From Desertivirga arenae (lineage in GTDB: Bacteria > Bacteroidota > Bacteroidia > Sphingobacteriales > Sphingobacteriaceae), in the NCBI RefSeq assembly GCF_017355785.1, contig NZ_JAFEWE010000005.1:1-64000 (forward strand): a DNA stretch of 64,000 nucleotides. The letters run 5' to 3'. Shown piece by piece: positions 45,420 to 55,750 of this stretch. Every line of letters begins with the position of its first letter. Position 1 is the stretch's first letter. The translations under genes were made by a program, and so were the position numbers. The notes under the pieces were generated by a model, which saw only the letters and a list, made by a program, of their open reading frames with translations, did not search any database and was not told the origin of the DNA.

Positions 45420-48400
45420 TTAAAAAGTGATATTTGTGCCTAAATTGAAGCGCTTAACAGTAGGGTAAGCACCCTGAGAAGCCCATCCAGTGCCGGCAAA
45501 ATTTGATTCTCTGTCATCGGGCATTTTAGTCCATACAGCGAGGTTATTCCCATTGAAAAACACCCTCATACTTGCAATCCCTATTTTTTTCACAAAGCTG
45601 TTTTCCCTGCGGAACGTATAAGCTATCTCAGCATTTTTTAACCTGATATAAGACCCGTCAAACATAAACCTGCTACCGGGATTATAACTACTAGGGGTAG
45701 ATAACCAACGAGGTAGGGGTACATCTGCATTTGTATTATCTTTCGACCAGTATGATCCTTCGTTATAAACCAAATGGTTCTGGCTGGATAGACTTCCAAA
45801 CACTACCTGACGAGTGACATTATTTACTCCGTAAACCTGAACGAATGCACTGAAACCTTTCCAGTCAAAGCCCATCGTGGCATTAAAGGTATGTTGAGGG
45901 ACTGAGGGGAATGCATATGGAATGTTATCCTTCGAATCAATGATGCCATCCGCGTTATAGTCCAGAATATGGAAATTCCCTGGAAGCTTCTGAGCATCGC
46001 CATTATCAGTCATGGTACTTGCGTAAAGTTCATCCCAAGTATTATAATAACCTGCGCTTACGTGGGAGTAAGTTTGACTGATCTGCATATCTTCGCGCTT
46101 TTGATATCCTGGCAGTAACAGTGCGTCATCGGCATTAAGGACCCTATCTTTTGCCCTCGTGTAATTAACATTTCCCCAAACTCTCCAATCCGGATTTAAT
46201 TTTTTATCGACAGCTACCTCCACTTCATAGCCCTTGTTCTCTACTGCCCCTAGATTTGCTGTCGGCGCAACAGCTCCAAAAAACGTGGGAATTGCCCTTC
46301 TGTTTCCTGTTAGGAGAATGTCGGAACGCTTGTCTTTGAAGAAATCGACCTTTCCTGAGATAAAGCCTTTTAAAAATCCGAAATCAACACCAACATTCAA
46401 TTTCTGAACCTTCTCCCAACGTATGTCAGGGTTTCCTAACGCGTTCTCCTTATACCACACGTAAGGACTTGTTTCTGAGCCTTCACCGGTAATTCCCAGG
46501 TCTGTTTGTCCGCCGTACCCCCATTGAGTCAAGTATAACCAACGATCGCCGCCGCTATCATCACCAATCTCTCCATAAGAGCCCCTGATCTTCAGATTAT
46601 TAATAAATGTCAAAGGCTTCATGAATTTTTCTTCCGATAGTGTCCATCCTAATCCACCTGAGGAGAAAAAGGCAAAGCGGTTCTCAGGACCGAATTTGGA
46701 TGATCCATTATAGGATCCATTATATTCGATCATGTATTTGTTCGCATAGTTGTATGTGGTTCTGAAAACCCAATCTTCACGATTGAAAGGGATAGCGCTA
46801 CCTGTTGCATCCTGATTACGATTGAAAAGGCCCATCGCCGTAAAATTGTGTTTGGCAAAGGATTTGGAATAGTTTAGCTGGGCTTGATAGAAGAGGCGAC
46901 GAAAGGTTGCCCAATTCTGAACAGATCCCGCACTTGTAGCCCAATTAATACTGTTTTGAAAATCGAAACGGTTGGTGGCATCAAAAGCCAGTTGGTAAGT
47001 TGTTTGTCCGGTTTCAGGGTCTACCCATTTCGACTGAACATCATTATAAAGGTCATTAACACCACGGTCTCCCTCAACAAAAGTGTTATCAAGGGCAATT
47101 GTTCCTTTAAAGTTTAAGCCTTTAATCACTTTACCCAAATCCTGATCTAAGGTAAAATCAGTTGTTATACGATTAGTAGTAGTGTACTCTAGTCCGCTTA
47201 CTGCCAACAACCGTGCAGAGTTAAGGCCTCGTTGTACGTTAGGCGCATGATACCCCCAGGTTCCGTCTGCATATCTTGGCATAAATACATCCGGAGCGGT
47301 AGAGTAAGCTGCTATCCAATAAGAGTAATCACTGTTTGAAGCGCCCCAAGGCATCTTTTTTACCCCTCTTGAACCGGAGAGATTTGCCCGAAGAACTGTC
47401 GACTTAGACAACTGGAAATCCAGGTTACTACGCATATTCAAACGATTAAAACCGTAACCGGGTTCGTATCCCCTGTTATTTTCGAACTTCCTAAACAAAT
47501 CGCCTTCATATAAATAATCTGCACTGGCGAAATACTTTACTTTATTGGTGCCACCGGAGATATTAAGATTTGCGTTATGCGCTGTAGCGTAGCTTTTAAA
47601 CAAAACGTCATCCCAGTTAACATTAGGATAGCGTTCTGCCTCAGTCTGATTTGCAGGGAAACGATACTTATCAATAACTGCTTGAGGAAGATAGTCGTTC
47701 CAACTTTCTGGCCTCAGAGCCAGCTCATATTCAATTACTTGATTTCTAATTCTTAAAGCATCGTAAGCGTCATATTTACCAGGCAATTTCGAAGGTACTT
47801 TAGCCACATTGTTTACAGTTCCCCGAATACTTGCCTGGCCATCGCGACCTCTTTTGGTGGTAATAAGGATAACCCCATTTGCTCCCCTTACTCCAAAAAC
47901 GGCTGTAGCAGAAGCATCCTTTAGTACAGAAACGGATTCTACAGATCCAATATCAACACTTGTCATTGGCCTTTCGATCCCATCCACCAGGATTAAGGGA
48001 CTCGTATTATTCCATGTACTCCTTCCCCTAATTAAAATTTCCGGATCTTCATCTCCTGGCATGCCTGTACTTGCCGTTGTTACCACTCCAGGCACATTAC
48101 CAGTTAGTGCAGCTCCAATACTAGATACCCCTCCGGCCCTTTCCAATACTTTGCCAGTTGTTTGGGCGATGGCGGCTACTACACTGGCTTTTTTCTGAGT
48201 ACCATAACCAACCACGACAACTTCGTTAAGTTTTGTCAGGTCATCCTTCATGATCACCTTAACATAATTGTCGCTTCCAATATTAACCTCCTGAGCGATC
48301 ATGCCTACATAAGTTACTATCAGACTTTTAGCATCAATAGGCACATTAAATGAAAATTCCCCCTTTGCATTGGTTGAGGTGCGAGAAGAAGAACCTTTAA

Positions 48401-48596
48401 CGGCCACGATTGCTCCTATTACTGAATTTTGCTGCTGGTCAATTACTATACCTTTTACATTACGGACCTGCTGCCCGTAAACAGTATTTGCTAGCAGGCC
48501 GATAATTATCAGAGCCAGAAAGAATTTGGTTATAGGATGTCGGGAGTTACTGTATTTGTGGTCGTAGTTATTAGATAACTTGGCATTTTTTTTCAT
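45420..48596 (-). CDS. SusC-family TonB-dependent oligosaccharide transporter (first SusC of the xylan PUL)
   Basis: 1058 residues with a signal peptide (~20-42), a carboxypeptidase-like regulatory domain (~45-130, VKGIVIDQQQNSVIGAIVAV), a TonB plug (~140-255, LNEVVVVGYGTQKKASVV and VSVLKDASATAVFGVRGANG) and a long barrel ending RFNLGTNITF. The LNEVVVVGYGTQ box is the usual SusC signature. It is the first gene of the operon and the largest. It would import xylan oligosaccharides through the outer membrane with the SusD at 43515. The putative regulator HTCS lies directly upstream. Confidence 0.95.
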   Translation of the reverse strand: MKKNAKLSNNYDHKYSNSRHPITKFFLALIIIGLLANTVYGQQVRNVKGIVIDQQQNSVIGAIVAVKGSSSRTSTNAKGEFSFNVPIDAKSLIVTYVGMIAQEVNIGSDNYVKVIMKDDLTKLNEVVVVGYGTQKKASVVAAIAQTTGKVLERAGGVSSIGAALTGNVPGVVTTASTGMPGDEDPEILIRGRSTWNNTSPLILVDGIERPMTSVDIGSVESVSVLKDASATAVFGVRGANGVILITTKRGRDGQASIRGTVNNVAKVPSKLPGKYDAYDALRIRNQVIEYELALRPESWNDYLPQAVIDKYRFPANQTEAERYPNVNWDDVLFKSYATAHNANLNISGGTNKVKYFASADYLYEGDLFRKFENNRGYEPGYGFNRLNMRSNLDFQLSKSTVLRANLSGSRGVKKMPWGASNSDYSYWIAAYSTAPDVFMPRYADGTWGYHAPNVQRGLNSARLLAVSGLEYTTTNRITTDFTLDQDLGKVIKGLNFKGTIALDNTFVEGDRGVNDLYNDVQSKWVDPETGQTTYQLAFDATNRFDFQNSINWATSAGSVQNWATFRRLFYQAQLNYSKSFAKHNFTAMGLFNRNQDATGSAIPFNREDWVFRTTYNYANKYMIEYNGSYNGSSKFGPENRFAFFSSGGLGWTLSEEKFMKPLTFINNLKIRGSYGEIGDDSGGDRWLYLTQWGYGGQTDLGITGEGSETSPYVWYKENALGNPDIRWEKVQKLNVGVDFGFLKGFISGKVDFFKDKRSDILLTGNRRAIPTFFGAVAPTANLGAVENKGYEVEVAVDKKLNPDWRVWGNVNYTRAKDRVLNADDALLLPGYQKREDMQISQTYSHVSAGYYNTWDELYASTMTDNGDAQKLPGNFHILDYNADGIIDSKDNIPYAFPSVPQHTFNATMGFDWKGFSAFVQVYGVNNVTRQVVFGSLSSQNHLVYNEGSYWSKDNTNADVPLPRWLSTPSSYNPGSRFMFDGSYIRLKNAEIAYTFRRENSFVKKIGIASMRVFFNGNNLAVWTKMPDDRESNFAGTGWASQGAYPTVKRFNLGTNITF

Positions 48597-49112
48597 TACT
48601 TCACTTCATTTAGAGAAAAATAGAATTGGTTCGAATTACTTTCATACCTCTGCAAGGAAGACAGGTATAGTACTGATGGCAGAAGAAACCACCACCTTTC
48701 GGAAACATTGCGACTTGTTTTCATATAATTTTTGTTTAGTCAATAATTGGTTCAATTAATTTACAATTGAAGCCTCTTCAACTGTAGCAGACTTAATTAG
48801 GGATAAAGTAAAAATCACAATGAGGTAGGTTCCATCATCACAATTCTAATTCATCACTAGATCAAAGTCATTTTTTCCATTGCTCTACGTCAAGTGTCTG
48901 TAATCGGAAGCATCATAGTTAGTTCAGTAGGTTATAATTTCGTTTGTTCGAAGGTAGCCGGAAGGAGTTTTAAGAGGTGCAAGATTTGAATAAAAGGATG
49001 AAGCGATTGTTCAAAAAACAAGGTTTTAAAGGGTTTTGAGGCGGTTTACAAGGAAACAGTGCAAACGTTAGCATGAAATATAACTTCTACAGGTGCAACT
49101 TATAATTTGTTA
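48597..49112. other. Upstream region of the xylan PUL operon
   Basis: 516 bases between the HTCS stop and the first susC start, both on the minus strand. It must hold the inducible operon promoter, but I find no exact TAnnTTTG box. A palindrome-like site TGCAAACGTTAGCA (49060-49073, six of seven pairs match) lies about 465 bases before the susC start. No gene seen. Confidence 0.5.
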
Positions 49113-52100
49113 TCAATTACTTCCTCTTTTTGATATGATGTATTCTGAAGGTAGCATGTTAAAACGTATCTTGAATGCGCGGGCAAAATAATTTGGAGCC
49201 GAGAAGCCAACTGAATAACTTATCTGAGCAATATTCATATCACTTTTTTCCAGAAGAACGGCAGCTCTATCCAGTTTTATAGATCTGATAAATTCAATTG
49301 GAGTTTCCCCTGTTAGTTCTAGAATTTTACTATATAGGGATCCCCGGCTCATTCCCATATTCCGGCTCAAATCTTCTACTGACAATTGGGGATTATTGAT
49401 ATTTGATGTAATGTACAGTATGACCTTATTCAGGAACTTTTCATTTTCAGACTCGATTATCACCTCAGGACTTGTCATCTTAATTTGCTTGGTATAAGTC
49501 TTTTTAAGTCTTTCGTTAAGTGCTAAAAGATTCCGGATTTTAACGTTCAGGATATCCAGATTAAAGGGTTTTGTCATGTAATCATTTGCACCGGTCTCTA
49601 ATCCTAACAACTGGTCTTCTTCCCCCGTCAAAGCAGTTAATAATAGCACAGGAATATGGCTGGTTCGTTTATCGGCCTTTATCTTACGACATAGATCTAT
49701 TCCGCTGGCATGAGGCATGCTAATATCACTTACCACTAGCTGGGGATGAGAAGAAAGCGTTTTTTGCCAACCTTCCTTACCATTAGAAGCTTCAACAATG
49801 CGGTAGGCTCGCTTTAGATTATCCTTCAGATAAAACCTGAAATCGTCACTATCCTCAACTAGTAGAACTACCGGCAATTGCGAATCTGCAATTGCTCCCA
49901 ATAAATGATCCTGAGGGTTCCCTTCGTGCATCAATTCCGGTTCATCTTCATCTAAGCTCCCGGGACTTTCAATGCGATTAAATGGGAAGTGAATGGAAAA
50001 TACTGAACCTTTTCCGACGATACTGTGCACTTCGATACTGCCCCCATGCATATTAACAAACTCTCTGGTAATAGACAGGCCTATACCGCTTCCCTGGTTA
50101 AGAATAGCAGAACCTGAATTGCTCTGAAAGAAAGATTCAAATATTTTGTCGTGTGCTTTTTCTTCAATCCCTATACCCGTATCTGCAACCTGCACCTTAA
50201 GGCCGTTATCTGAATCTTCTATCCTGAAAGTAATTAGTCCGCCCTTCAAGGTAAATTTAAAGGCATTTGAAAGCAGATTAAAAAATATACGTTCCACCTT
50301 TTCATGATCGAAATTGGTGAAATAGGATCTGACCTGGCTGTTAAATTCAAAGTTGATCTGCCTTCTTTCAGAGTAATCTCTGAATGATTCTGCAACATCT
50401 CGCGCAAAGGCGATAAAATCCCCTTCAATTACATTCAGTCGTAACTCACGATCCTCCATATTACGAAAATCGAGCAACTGATTAACAAGATTTAGCAGGC
50501 GCCTTGCATTCCTGCGGATCATGCTTAACTGGCCATGTTTATTAGTACTGGTTTCGAGCTGCAGCAATTGCTCTACTGGCCCCATAATTAAGGAAATAGG
50601 AGTGCGAAACTCGTGACTTAAATTTGTAAGGAACTTTATTTTTAGTTGATCAAATTCATGCACACGTTCAGCTTCACGTCGTTCCTGCTCTATGGCAAAT
50701 TTCCCCTCCAGCTTTTGGATTCCTCTACGGCGGATGAGCCATAAAACCAAACCAATAATTAAAAAGTAGAAAAAATAGGCCGGGTAGGTTAGCCAGAATG
50801 GCGGTCTAACAGAAACTCTTATGGTGGTGACGGGACTAACCCAATTACCATTTGCACTTACAGCCTTTACGTAGAATGTGTATTCTCCAGGATCAAGGTT
50901 TGTATAAACTGCCGTATTTAGAGCTCCCACATTGTTCCATTCCCTGTCAAACTTTTCCAGCTTATACATATATCTATTTTCTTGGGGGGAGGTAAAATTC
51001 AGTGCTGCAAAACTCAAGGAAAAGTTCTGTTTATAATCTAATTTTATCCGCTTGGATATGGAAATATGCTCATTAATTTCAGCATCAGGAGATGGAAGAA
51101 CACTTTTATTTGAAATTTTAAGGTCGGTAAGAACAATTCTTGGGTTGTTCCTATTAAAATGCAAGGCACCAGGATTTACGTAATTAAAGCCATCAACGCC
51201 ACCAAAAAACAAGGTCCCATCCGATACTTTCATCCCTGAGCCCAGAACAAATGGACTACGCTGTAAACCGTTGTGGTATGAAAAATTTCTAAATTTTTTT
51301 AGCCCAGGATCAAAACTACTTAATCCCTTATTCGTGCTTACCCATATCTTTCCATAATTATCCTCCAATATCCTGTAGATCACTTCATTTGCGAGTCCGT
51401 CTTTTTCGGAATAGGGTATAAATTGTTTCTTTCTTAAATCGTAATACGCCAACCCTCCTTCGCTCATACCTACCCAAACAGTTCCGTTCGAACTTACACA
51501 TATTGCGTTCACATTATCTTTGGGTAATTTACTATTGGCAGAATTTAAAATTAACGATTTATTACTTATAGGATTATAAACAGCAATACCACCACCGCGG
51601 GATCCGATCCACAAATTCCCCTCATGATCTTCTTCGATAGCTCGGATGTACCCATTCGCCATTATAATATCCCCTCCCCTTTCAGACTGTGAAAAATGTC
51701 GGAACGATTTTTTTGAAGAATCGTAAAAGGTGACGCCCTGGCCATTGGTGCCAAGCCAAATGTTGTTCCTGCTATCCTTTTTTATACAAAAAACACTGGG
51801 ACCACTTATGCTTCTCGAACCAAGGCCTGCACTTATCCGCCGGATTTCACCCGTTTTTGTATCATAAACAAAAAGCCCGTCCAGATAAGTTCCTACCCAA
51901 ATTTCTGCACCCACACCTTCCATTGCAAGAACGGCCTTGCCTTTCCCTGAATTCGACAATGGTATATTTTTAAAGAGGCCTGTGTTACGATTGAAATGGT
52001 TAATTCCCCCTCCGTCTGTTCCCACATAAATTTCCGAACGGTTAACTTCAGCGAATGAGGTAACAACCGGAGCACTAAGTCCAAGAGGATCAGAAGGATT

Positions 52101-53150
52101 ACTCTGACGAAGGTTGAAAGTTGGAAGATTCTTATCATACTTGTTAATACCGCCGCGATAGGTTCCTACCCATGAAATACCTTCTCTGTCAATTAAAATT
52201 GAATTAACAGCCTTACCTATTAAACTATAGGGATTTCTATGATTACGTCTGATCCGACGAACTACCTTACTTGAAGGGTCAAGAATATTTAGGCCTTCTT
52301 CAGTTCCAATCCAAATTCTGCCATTTGGCTCTGCAGCCAGGGAGTATATTATGTTACTACTTAAGCTATGCTCGCTCGGGGTATGTTTATAATTAGTAAA
52401 CCCGCTACCATCTGGAAGCAACATACTTAGACCGCTATCTGTTCCTACCCAAATATTACCTTTACGGTCTTGAATAACGGATTTTACAGCGTTGTTGGCT
52501 AAGCTTGAACTGTCCTTGTCAGAATGCACATACTTCTTAAAAGAATTTGATTTCTCCAAATAAAGATAAAGGCCGTTACTGGTTCCAAGCCACATACTAC
52601 CACTTTTATCTGTAAATACCCTCTGAATAGTAGTTGAAACAGCCGCACGTGCAGCTGGATCATTGGAATAGAAATAAGTAAATTTTGATGTCACAGGATT
52701 AAATAGGATTAAAGCACCATAAGTTCCCATCCAGAGACTACCATCAGGGCCAGTAGCTATGGATAAAATTGGATTGCGAATTAGTTTATTATAATTTATA
52801 AAAGAATCCATCCTCCTGTTATACATGATCACCCCAGAACTGGTAGCAATCCATAAGTTCCCCTTCCCATCCTCATAAAGATCTACGATATCGTTGGAGG
52901 CGATACTATTTGAATCCTTTACATTATGCCGGTAAACAGTAAATTGTTTTCCATCAAACTTATTTAAACCATCATCGGTTCCAAACCACAGATAGCCAAA
53001 TCGATCCTTTAGTATAGACGTAACAATATTTGAAGAAAGACCTTCCCTGCTACCCAGGTTCATAAAATTCATTTCATTTTCCTGAGAGAAAATCAGAGAG
53101 GGAAATAGAACAAAAAAAACTATGAAATACAGATATTTCAGCTTAAGCAT
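49113..53150 (-). CDS. Hybrid two-component system sensor-regulator (HTCS)
   Basis: 1345 residues in the order: signal peptide (~1-22), two-bladed-set beta-propeller of Reg_prop repeats (~25-690, e.g. GYLWFGTDDGLNKFDG, GNLWIATSSGV), Y_Y_Y domain (~700-770), one membrane helix (~783-803), HisKA with His846 in LSHEFRTP, HATPase (DTGIGIEEKAHDKIFE, GSGIGLSI), receiver with phospho-acceptor Asp1142 (VVSDISMP) and Lys in MTKPFN, and a C-terminal AraC-type HTH (~1240-1345). All parts look intact. Such sensors bind an oligosaccharide in the periplasm and activate the neighbouring PUL. Its place just before the xylan operon makes arabinoxylan oligosaccharide the likely signal. Confidence 0.96.
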   Translation of the reverse strand: MLKLKYLYFIVFFVLFPSLIFSQENEMNFMNLGSREGLSSNIVTSILKDRFGYLWFGTDDGLNKFDGKQFTVYRHNVKDSNSIASNDIVDLYEDGKGNLWIATSSGVIMYNRRMDSFINYNKLIRNPILSIATGPDGSLWMGTYGALILFNPVTSKFTYFYSNDPAARAAVSTTIQRVFTDKSGSMWLGTSNGLYLYLEKSNSFKKYVHSDKDSSSLANNAVKSVIQDRKGNIWVGTDSGLSMLLPDGSGFTNYKHTPSEHSLSSNIIYSLAAEPNGRIWIGTEEGLNILDPSSKVVRRIRRNHRNPYSLIGKAVNSILIDREGISWVGTYRGGINKYDKNLPTFNLRQSNPSDPLGLSAPVVTSFAEVNRSEIYVGTDGGGINHFNRNTGLFKNIPLSNSGKGKAVLAMEGVGAEIWVGTYLDGLFVYDTKTGEIRRISAGLGSRSISGPSVFCIKKDSRNNIWLGTNGQGVTFYDSSKKSFRHFSQSERGGDIIMANGYIRAIEEDHEGNLWIGSRGGGIAVYNPISNKSLILNSANSKLPKDNVNAICVSSNGTVWVGMSEGGLAYYDLRKKQFIPYSEKDGLANEVIYRILEDNYGKIWVSTNKGLSSFDPGLKKFRNFSYHNGLQRSPFVLGSGMKVSDGTLFFGGVDGFNYVNPGALHFNRNNPRIVLTDLKISNKSVLPSPDAEINEHISISKRIKLDYKQNFSLSFAALNFTSPQENRYMYKLEKFDREWNNVGALNTAVYTNLDPGEYTFYVKAVSANGNWVSPVTTIRVSVRPPFWLTYPAYFFYFLIIGLVLWLIRRRGIQKLEGKFAIEQERREAERVHEFDQLKIKFLTNLSHEFRTPISLIMGPVEQLLQLETSTNKHGQLSMIRRNARRLLNLVNQLLDFRNMEDRELRLNVIEGDFIAFARDVAESFRDYSERRQINFEFNSQVRSYFTNFDHEKVERIFFNLLSNAFKFTLKGGLITFRIEDSDNGLKVQVADTGIGIEEKAHDKIFESFFQSNSGSAILNQGSGIGLSITREFVNMHGGSIEVHSIVGKGSVFSIHFPFNRIESPGSLDEDEPELMHEGNPQDHLLGAIADSQLPVVLLVEDSDDFRFYLKDNLKRAYRIVEASNGKEGWQKTLSSHPQLVVSDISMPHASGIDLCRKIKADKRTSHIPVLLLTALTGEEDQLLGLETGANDYMTKPFNLDILNVKIRNLLALNERLKKTYTKQIKMTSPEVIIESENEKFLNKVILYITSNINNPQLSVEDLSRNMGMSRGSLYSKILELTGETPIEFIRSIKLDRAAVLLEKSDMNIAQISYSVGFSAPNYFARAFKIRFNMLPSEYIISKRGSN

Positions 53151-53293
53151 TTCAGATCATATTGGTTAGTGCCTCCTTTATTCTTTTAGGAGATAGGTAA
53201 AATTAATTTTATGGGGCCTTATGGCTAGCACACATTGTTTAGGATGATGGTACAAATGTTCAAGGCTCCTTTTTTTTGCACTAAAACTGATTT

Positions 53294-55684
53294 TTATTTA
53301 TCGTTTCTCATAGCAGCATTTTCGCTAAATACTTCAAATTCTGCAACTTGCGAGCCACTGTACCCTTCTTCCGACAACGACTGCACCACTACGTTGTACT
53401 TGCCGGTCAAATCTGAGGTAAAAAAGTTTACAGTGGCGGTTCCCTCTTGGCTGGTTTCGTTAGTTCCATTCCAAAACAAGGTAGTTCTATAATCCGGAAT
53501 CCTTGAAGAGGTCATCCAATCTCCATCATACATGGGGGAGTAAAACGCTCTTTCCTCCTGTACTCCTTCATAGTCTATCACTGTAGCGTGTGTAGGCAAT
53601 GCTAAACCACCTAAGTCACCCTTGAAAGTTCGAAAACTGGCTATCCCTGAGAAACGGTTGTTTCCATAAATATATCCATTACTAACTACCTCTAGCTGCT
53701 TAACCTTTAAGGGGTCGATTTTTATAAGGGTTGTGCCATCATCGAAAACGGGCACTCCATCTACCAGAATCAATGGAGACGATGAATGGAATTCATTCCT
53801 TTCCTTGTCGAATACACTTAAGTAATAATCCTTTTTTCTTACCGCGACATTGATTTCAGAAACATATTCGCGCAGAACCTCCTCCATCGTTTTAAACCTG
53901 ACATAGTTATCTAATTTGTAAATCTTTTCGGGTTGGTGATAAAAAGAAGTGGAATCTATTGTTCGAGGGATTCGATTATTGAGCAGTCTTCCATTAAAAG
54001 CATTATTAACTTGCATGGCAACACTTCGTTGAAGAAGATCTTCTACAGAAGTTTTGAAATTGAACTTGGCGGGCGTATAATCGGAATGATTAGAGGAGAA
54101 TGGTCCCCTAATCTCTATCCTTGCCAGACTATCAATTCGGGGATCTGTTTGAACAACAACTCCCAATGGACTATCAGAAAAATCCTTTGTTAGAAAATTA
54201 AATTCCCCTGACTTATCGGCGTAAGCGGTATAAAACTGAATTCGCTGTCCCGGAATCGATAAAAAAACGTTCCGGTCAGCGAGAGGTCGGTTTGTCTCCT
54301 TTTCTAAAATCCGGCCGCTTATAATATGTCCTTGCGGCTCAGAGAAAAATCTAAGATCAGGTTTCTTCTCTTGAATAATATCTTCCCATTTAAATCTTCT
54401 CCAACCATGAGTTAGCATTAAATGATCCATCTTTTCTTCTGAATATTCTCTCAGATAAGACGAGACCCGTGGTATCCGCCCTTTTAGTTCTGAGCTTAAT
54501 AAAAGGTGTGTGGAAATATCATCATAAGGGGTAGCTATTGAATCAACCTTGAAAACAGAGATGGAAAAACTAGTTTTTAAGGCTTTCCCTCTTACTGTTT
54601 CCCTCACTGAAACCTTTACCTGTTCCCTGGATGAATAATTCTTCTTGTCTGTTAAAACTTCAACGCTTGCAAGCTTCAAAGGCTTTTTAAAATATAAACG
54701 TTCACATAATGGTTGTTGGGCATTATTGAAAAGCGTTAAATGAGAAATACCCTCCCCTAAATCCTTATATGGAACCTTAAAACCTTCTGCAATACTTTTA
54801 CTACTTAGGGTTTGGGTAAATACAGTGTGATAACCTGTATGAACAAAAAGGGTATAGCTGCCTTCGCTCTCGAGGGTGGACTGAACTGATATATTTAATA
54901 TTGAGTCGGCACCGAACGTTGTCGACATCACTGCCCCTCGTTCAAAGATTTTTGGAAGCTGTACGGAAAATGGCTTTTCATTAACCGGTGTTATTAATAC
55001 CTGGTAATCCTGAATCTGCTCCGGCCTAAAATAAAAGGTACCTATACCATCACCAGAAGGACTAAATCTTGCAATTGTGTCACCAGAGGGGTTTACAATG
55101 CAACCGCGGAAGTGAAAGGTGTTACCTTCACTATCCACAGCTTTAAATCCTACTTTACTTTTTAAACCCAGAACAAGATTCCCTCCTTCAGGGAAAAATT
55201 GTACAGCGTATTTCTTTCTGACGGCCGTTCCCAATACCTCCTCTTTAGTTAAAAAATTATAGATTGCTAAATCTTTATAGAAGTAGAAGGAAGGGTCAAA
55301 ATTCTTCATCCAACTTGTATAACATCTTAAGGTATAGGCTCCGGTAGCAAGAGTTATAGGTATATATAGAGAGCCGGAGCCATCGGATAAATCCACCTTT
55401 GTCTGAAGAACTGCTGTATTTTGCTCATCAAAAACTTCAACATAAGCAACTTTATTATAACTTATAGGACGGTTTGTGTAAGCTTCAACATTGTAGATTT
55501 TGAACCATATAATTTCTCCCGAAATATATGACGACTTATCAGTATGAACATAGATCTTCTCTTGAAATGTATTTTTAAGATAAGAGTTGAACTTATGCGT
55601 TATCGATGTAGAATCAAACTTCTGACCTAGGACATAAAACGGAAGTAGTAGGCAAACCAATAAAAGAGAAAACCCATTCTTCAT
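53294..55684 (-). CDS. MG2-like secreted protein with TonB-plug-like C-terminal segment
   Basis: 796 residues from ATG 55684 (MKNGFSLLLVCLLLPFYVLG); an ATG 17 codons upstream would put a polar stretch before the signal. The N-terminus (~40-130, KIYVHTDKSSYISGEIIWFK) resembles alpha-2-macroglobulin MG2-type domains of Bacteroidota. Later there is a carboxypeptidase-like insertion (IISGRILEKETNRPLADRNV) and, at ~635-690, a plug-like motif (ILVDGVPVFDDG and FSGIASFRTFKGD) as in TonB receptors, but no barrel follows. No thioester is seen. It is the last gene of the operon with a TonB receptor and DUF4249 lipoprotein, so it may act as an external partner of that receptor. Function unknown. Confidence 0.75.
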   Translation of the reverse strand: MKNGFSLLLVCLLLPFYVLGQKFDSTSITHKFNSYLKNTFQEKIYVHTDKSSYISGEIIWFKIYNVEAYTNRPISYNKVAYVEVFDEQNTAVLQTKVDLSDGSGSLYIPITLATGAYTLRCYTSWMKNFDPSFYFYKDLAIYNFLTKEEVLGTAVRKKYAVQFFPEGGNLVLGLKSKVGFKAVDSEGNTFHFRGCIVNPSGDTIARFSPSGDGIGTFYFRPEQIQDYQVLITPVNEKPFSVQLPKIFERGAVMSTTFGADSILNISVQSTLESEGSYTLFVHTGYHTVFTQTLSSKSIAEGFKVPYKDLGEGISHLTLFNNAQQPLCERLYFKKPLKLASVEVLTDKKNYSSREQVKVSVRETVRGKALKTSFSISVFKVDSIATPYDDISTHLLLSSELKGRIPRVSSYLREYSEEKMDHLMLTHGWRRFKWEDIIQEKKPDLRFFSEPQGHIISGRILEKETNRPLADRNVFLSIPGQRIQFYTAYADKSGEFNFLTKDFSDSPLGVVVQTDPRIDSLARIEIRGPFSSNHSDYTPAKFNFKTSVEDLLQRSVAMQVNNAFNGRLLNNRIPRTIDSTSFYHQPEKIYKLDNYVRFKTMEEVLREYVSEINVAVRKKDYYLSVFDKERNEFHSSSPLILVDGVPVFDDGTTLIKIDPLKVKQLEVVSNGYIYGNNRFSGIASFRTFKGDLGGLALPTHATVIDYEGVQEERAFYSPMYDGDWMTSSRIPDYRTTLFWNGTNETSQEGTATVNFFTSDLTGKYNVVVQSLSEEGYSGSQVAEFEVFSENAAMRNDK

Positions 55685-55750
55685 GATAGTTATGGAAATT
55701 ATCTTGTTCAATTTATATTTTGTAATTCCGGGCATAAGAGATATTTGAAT

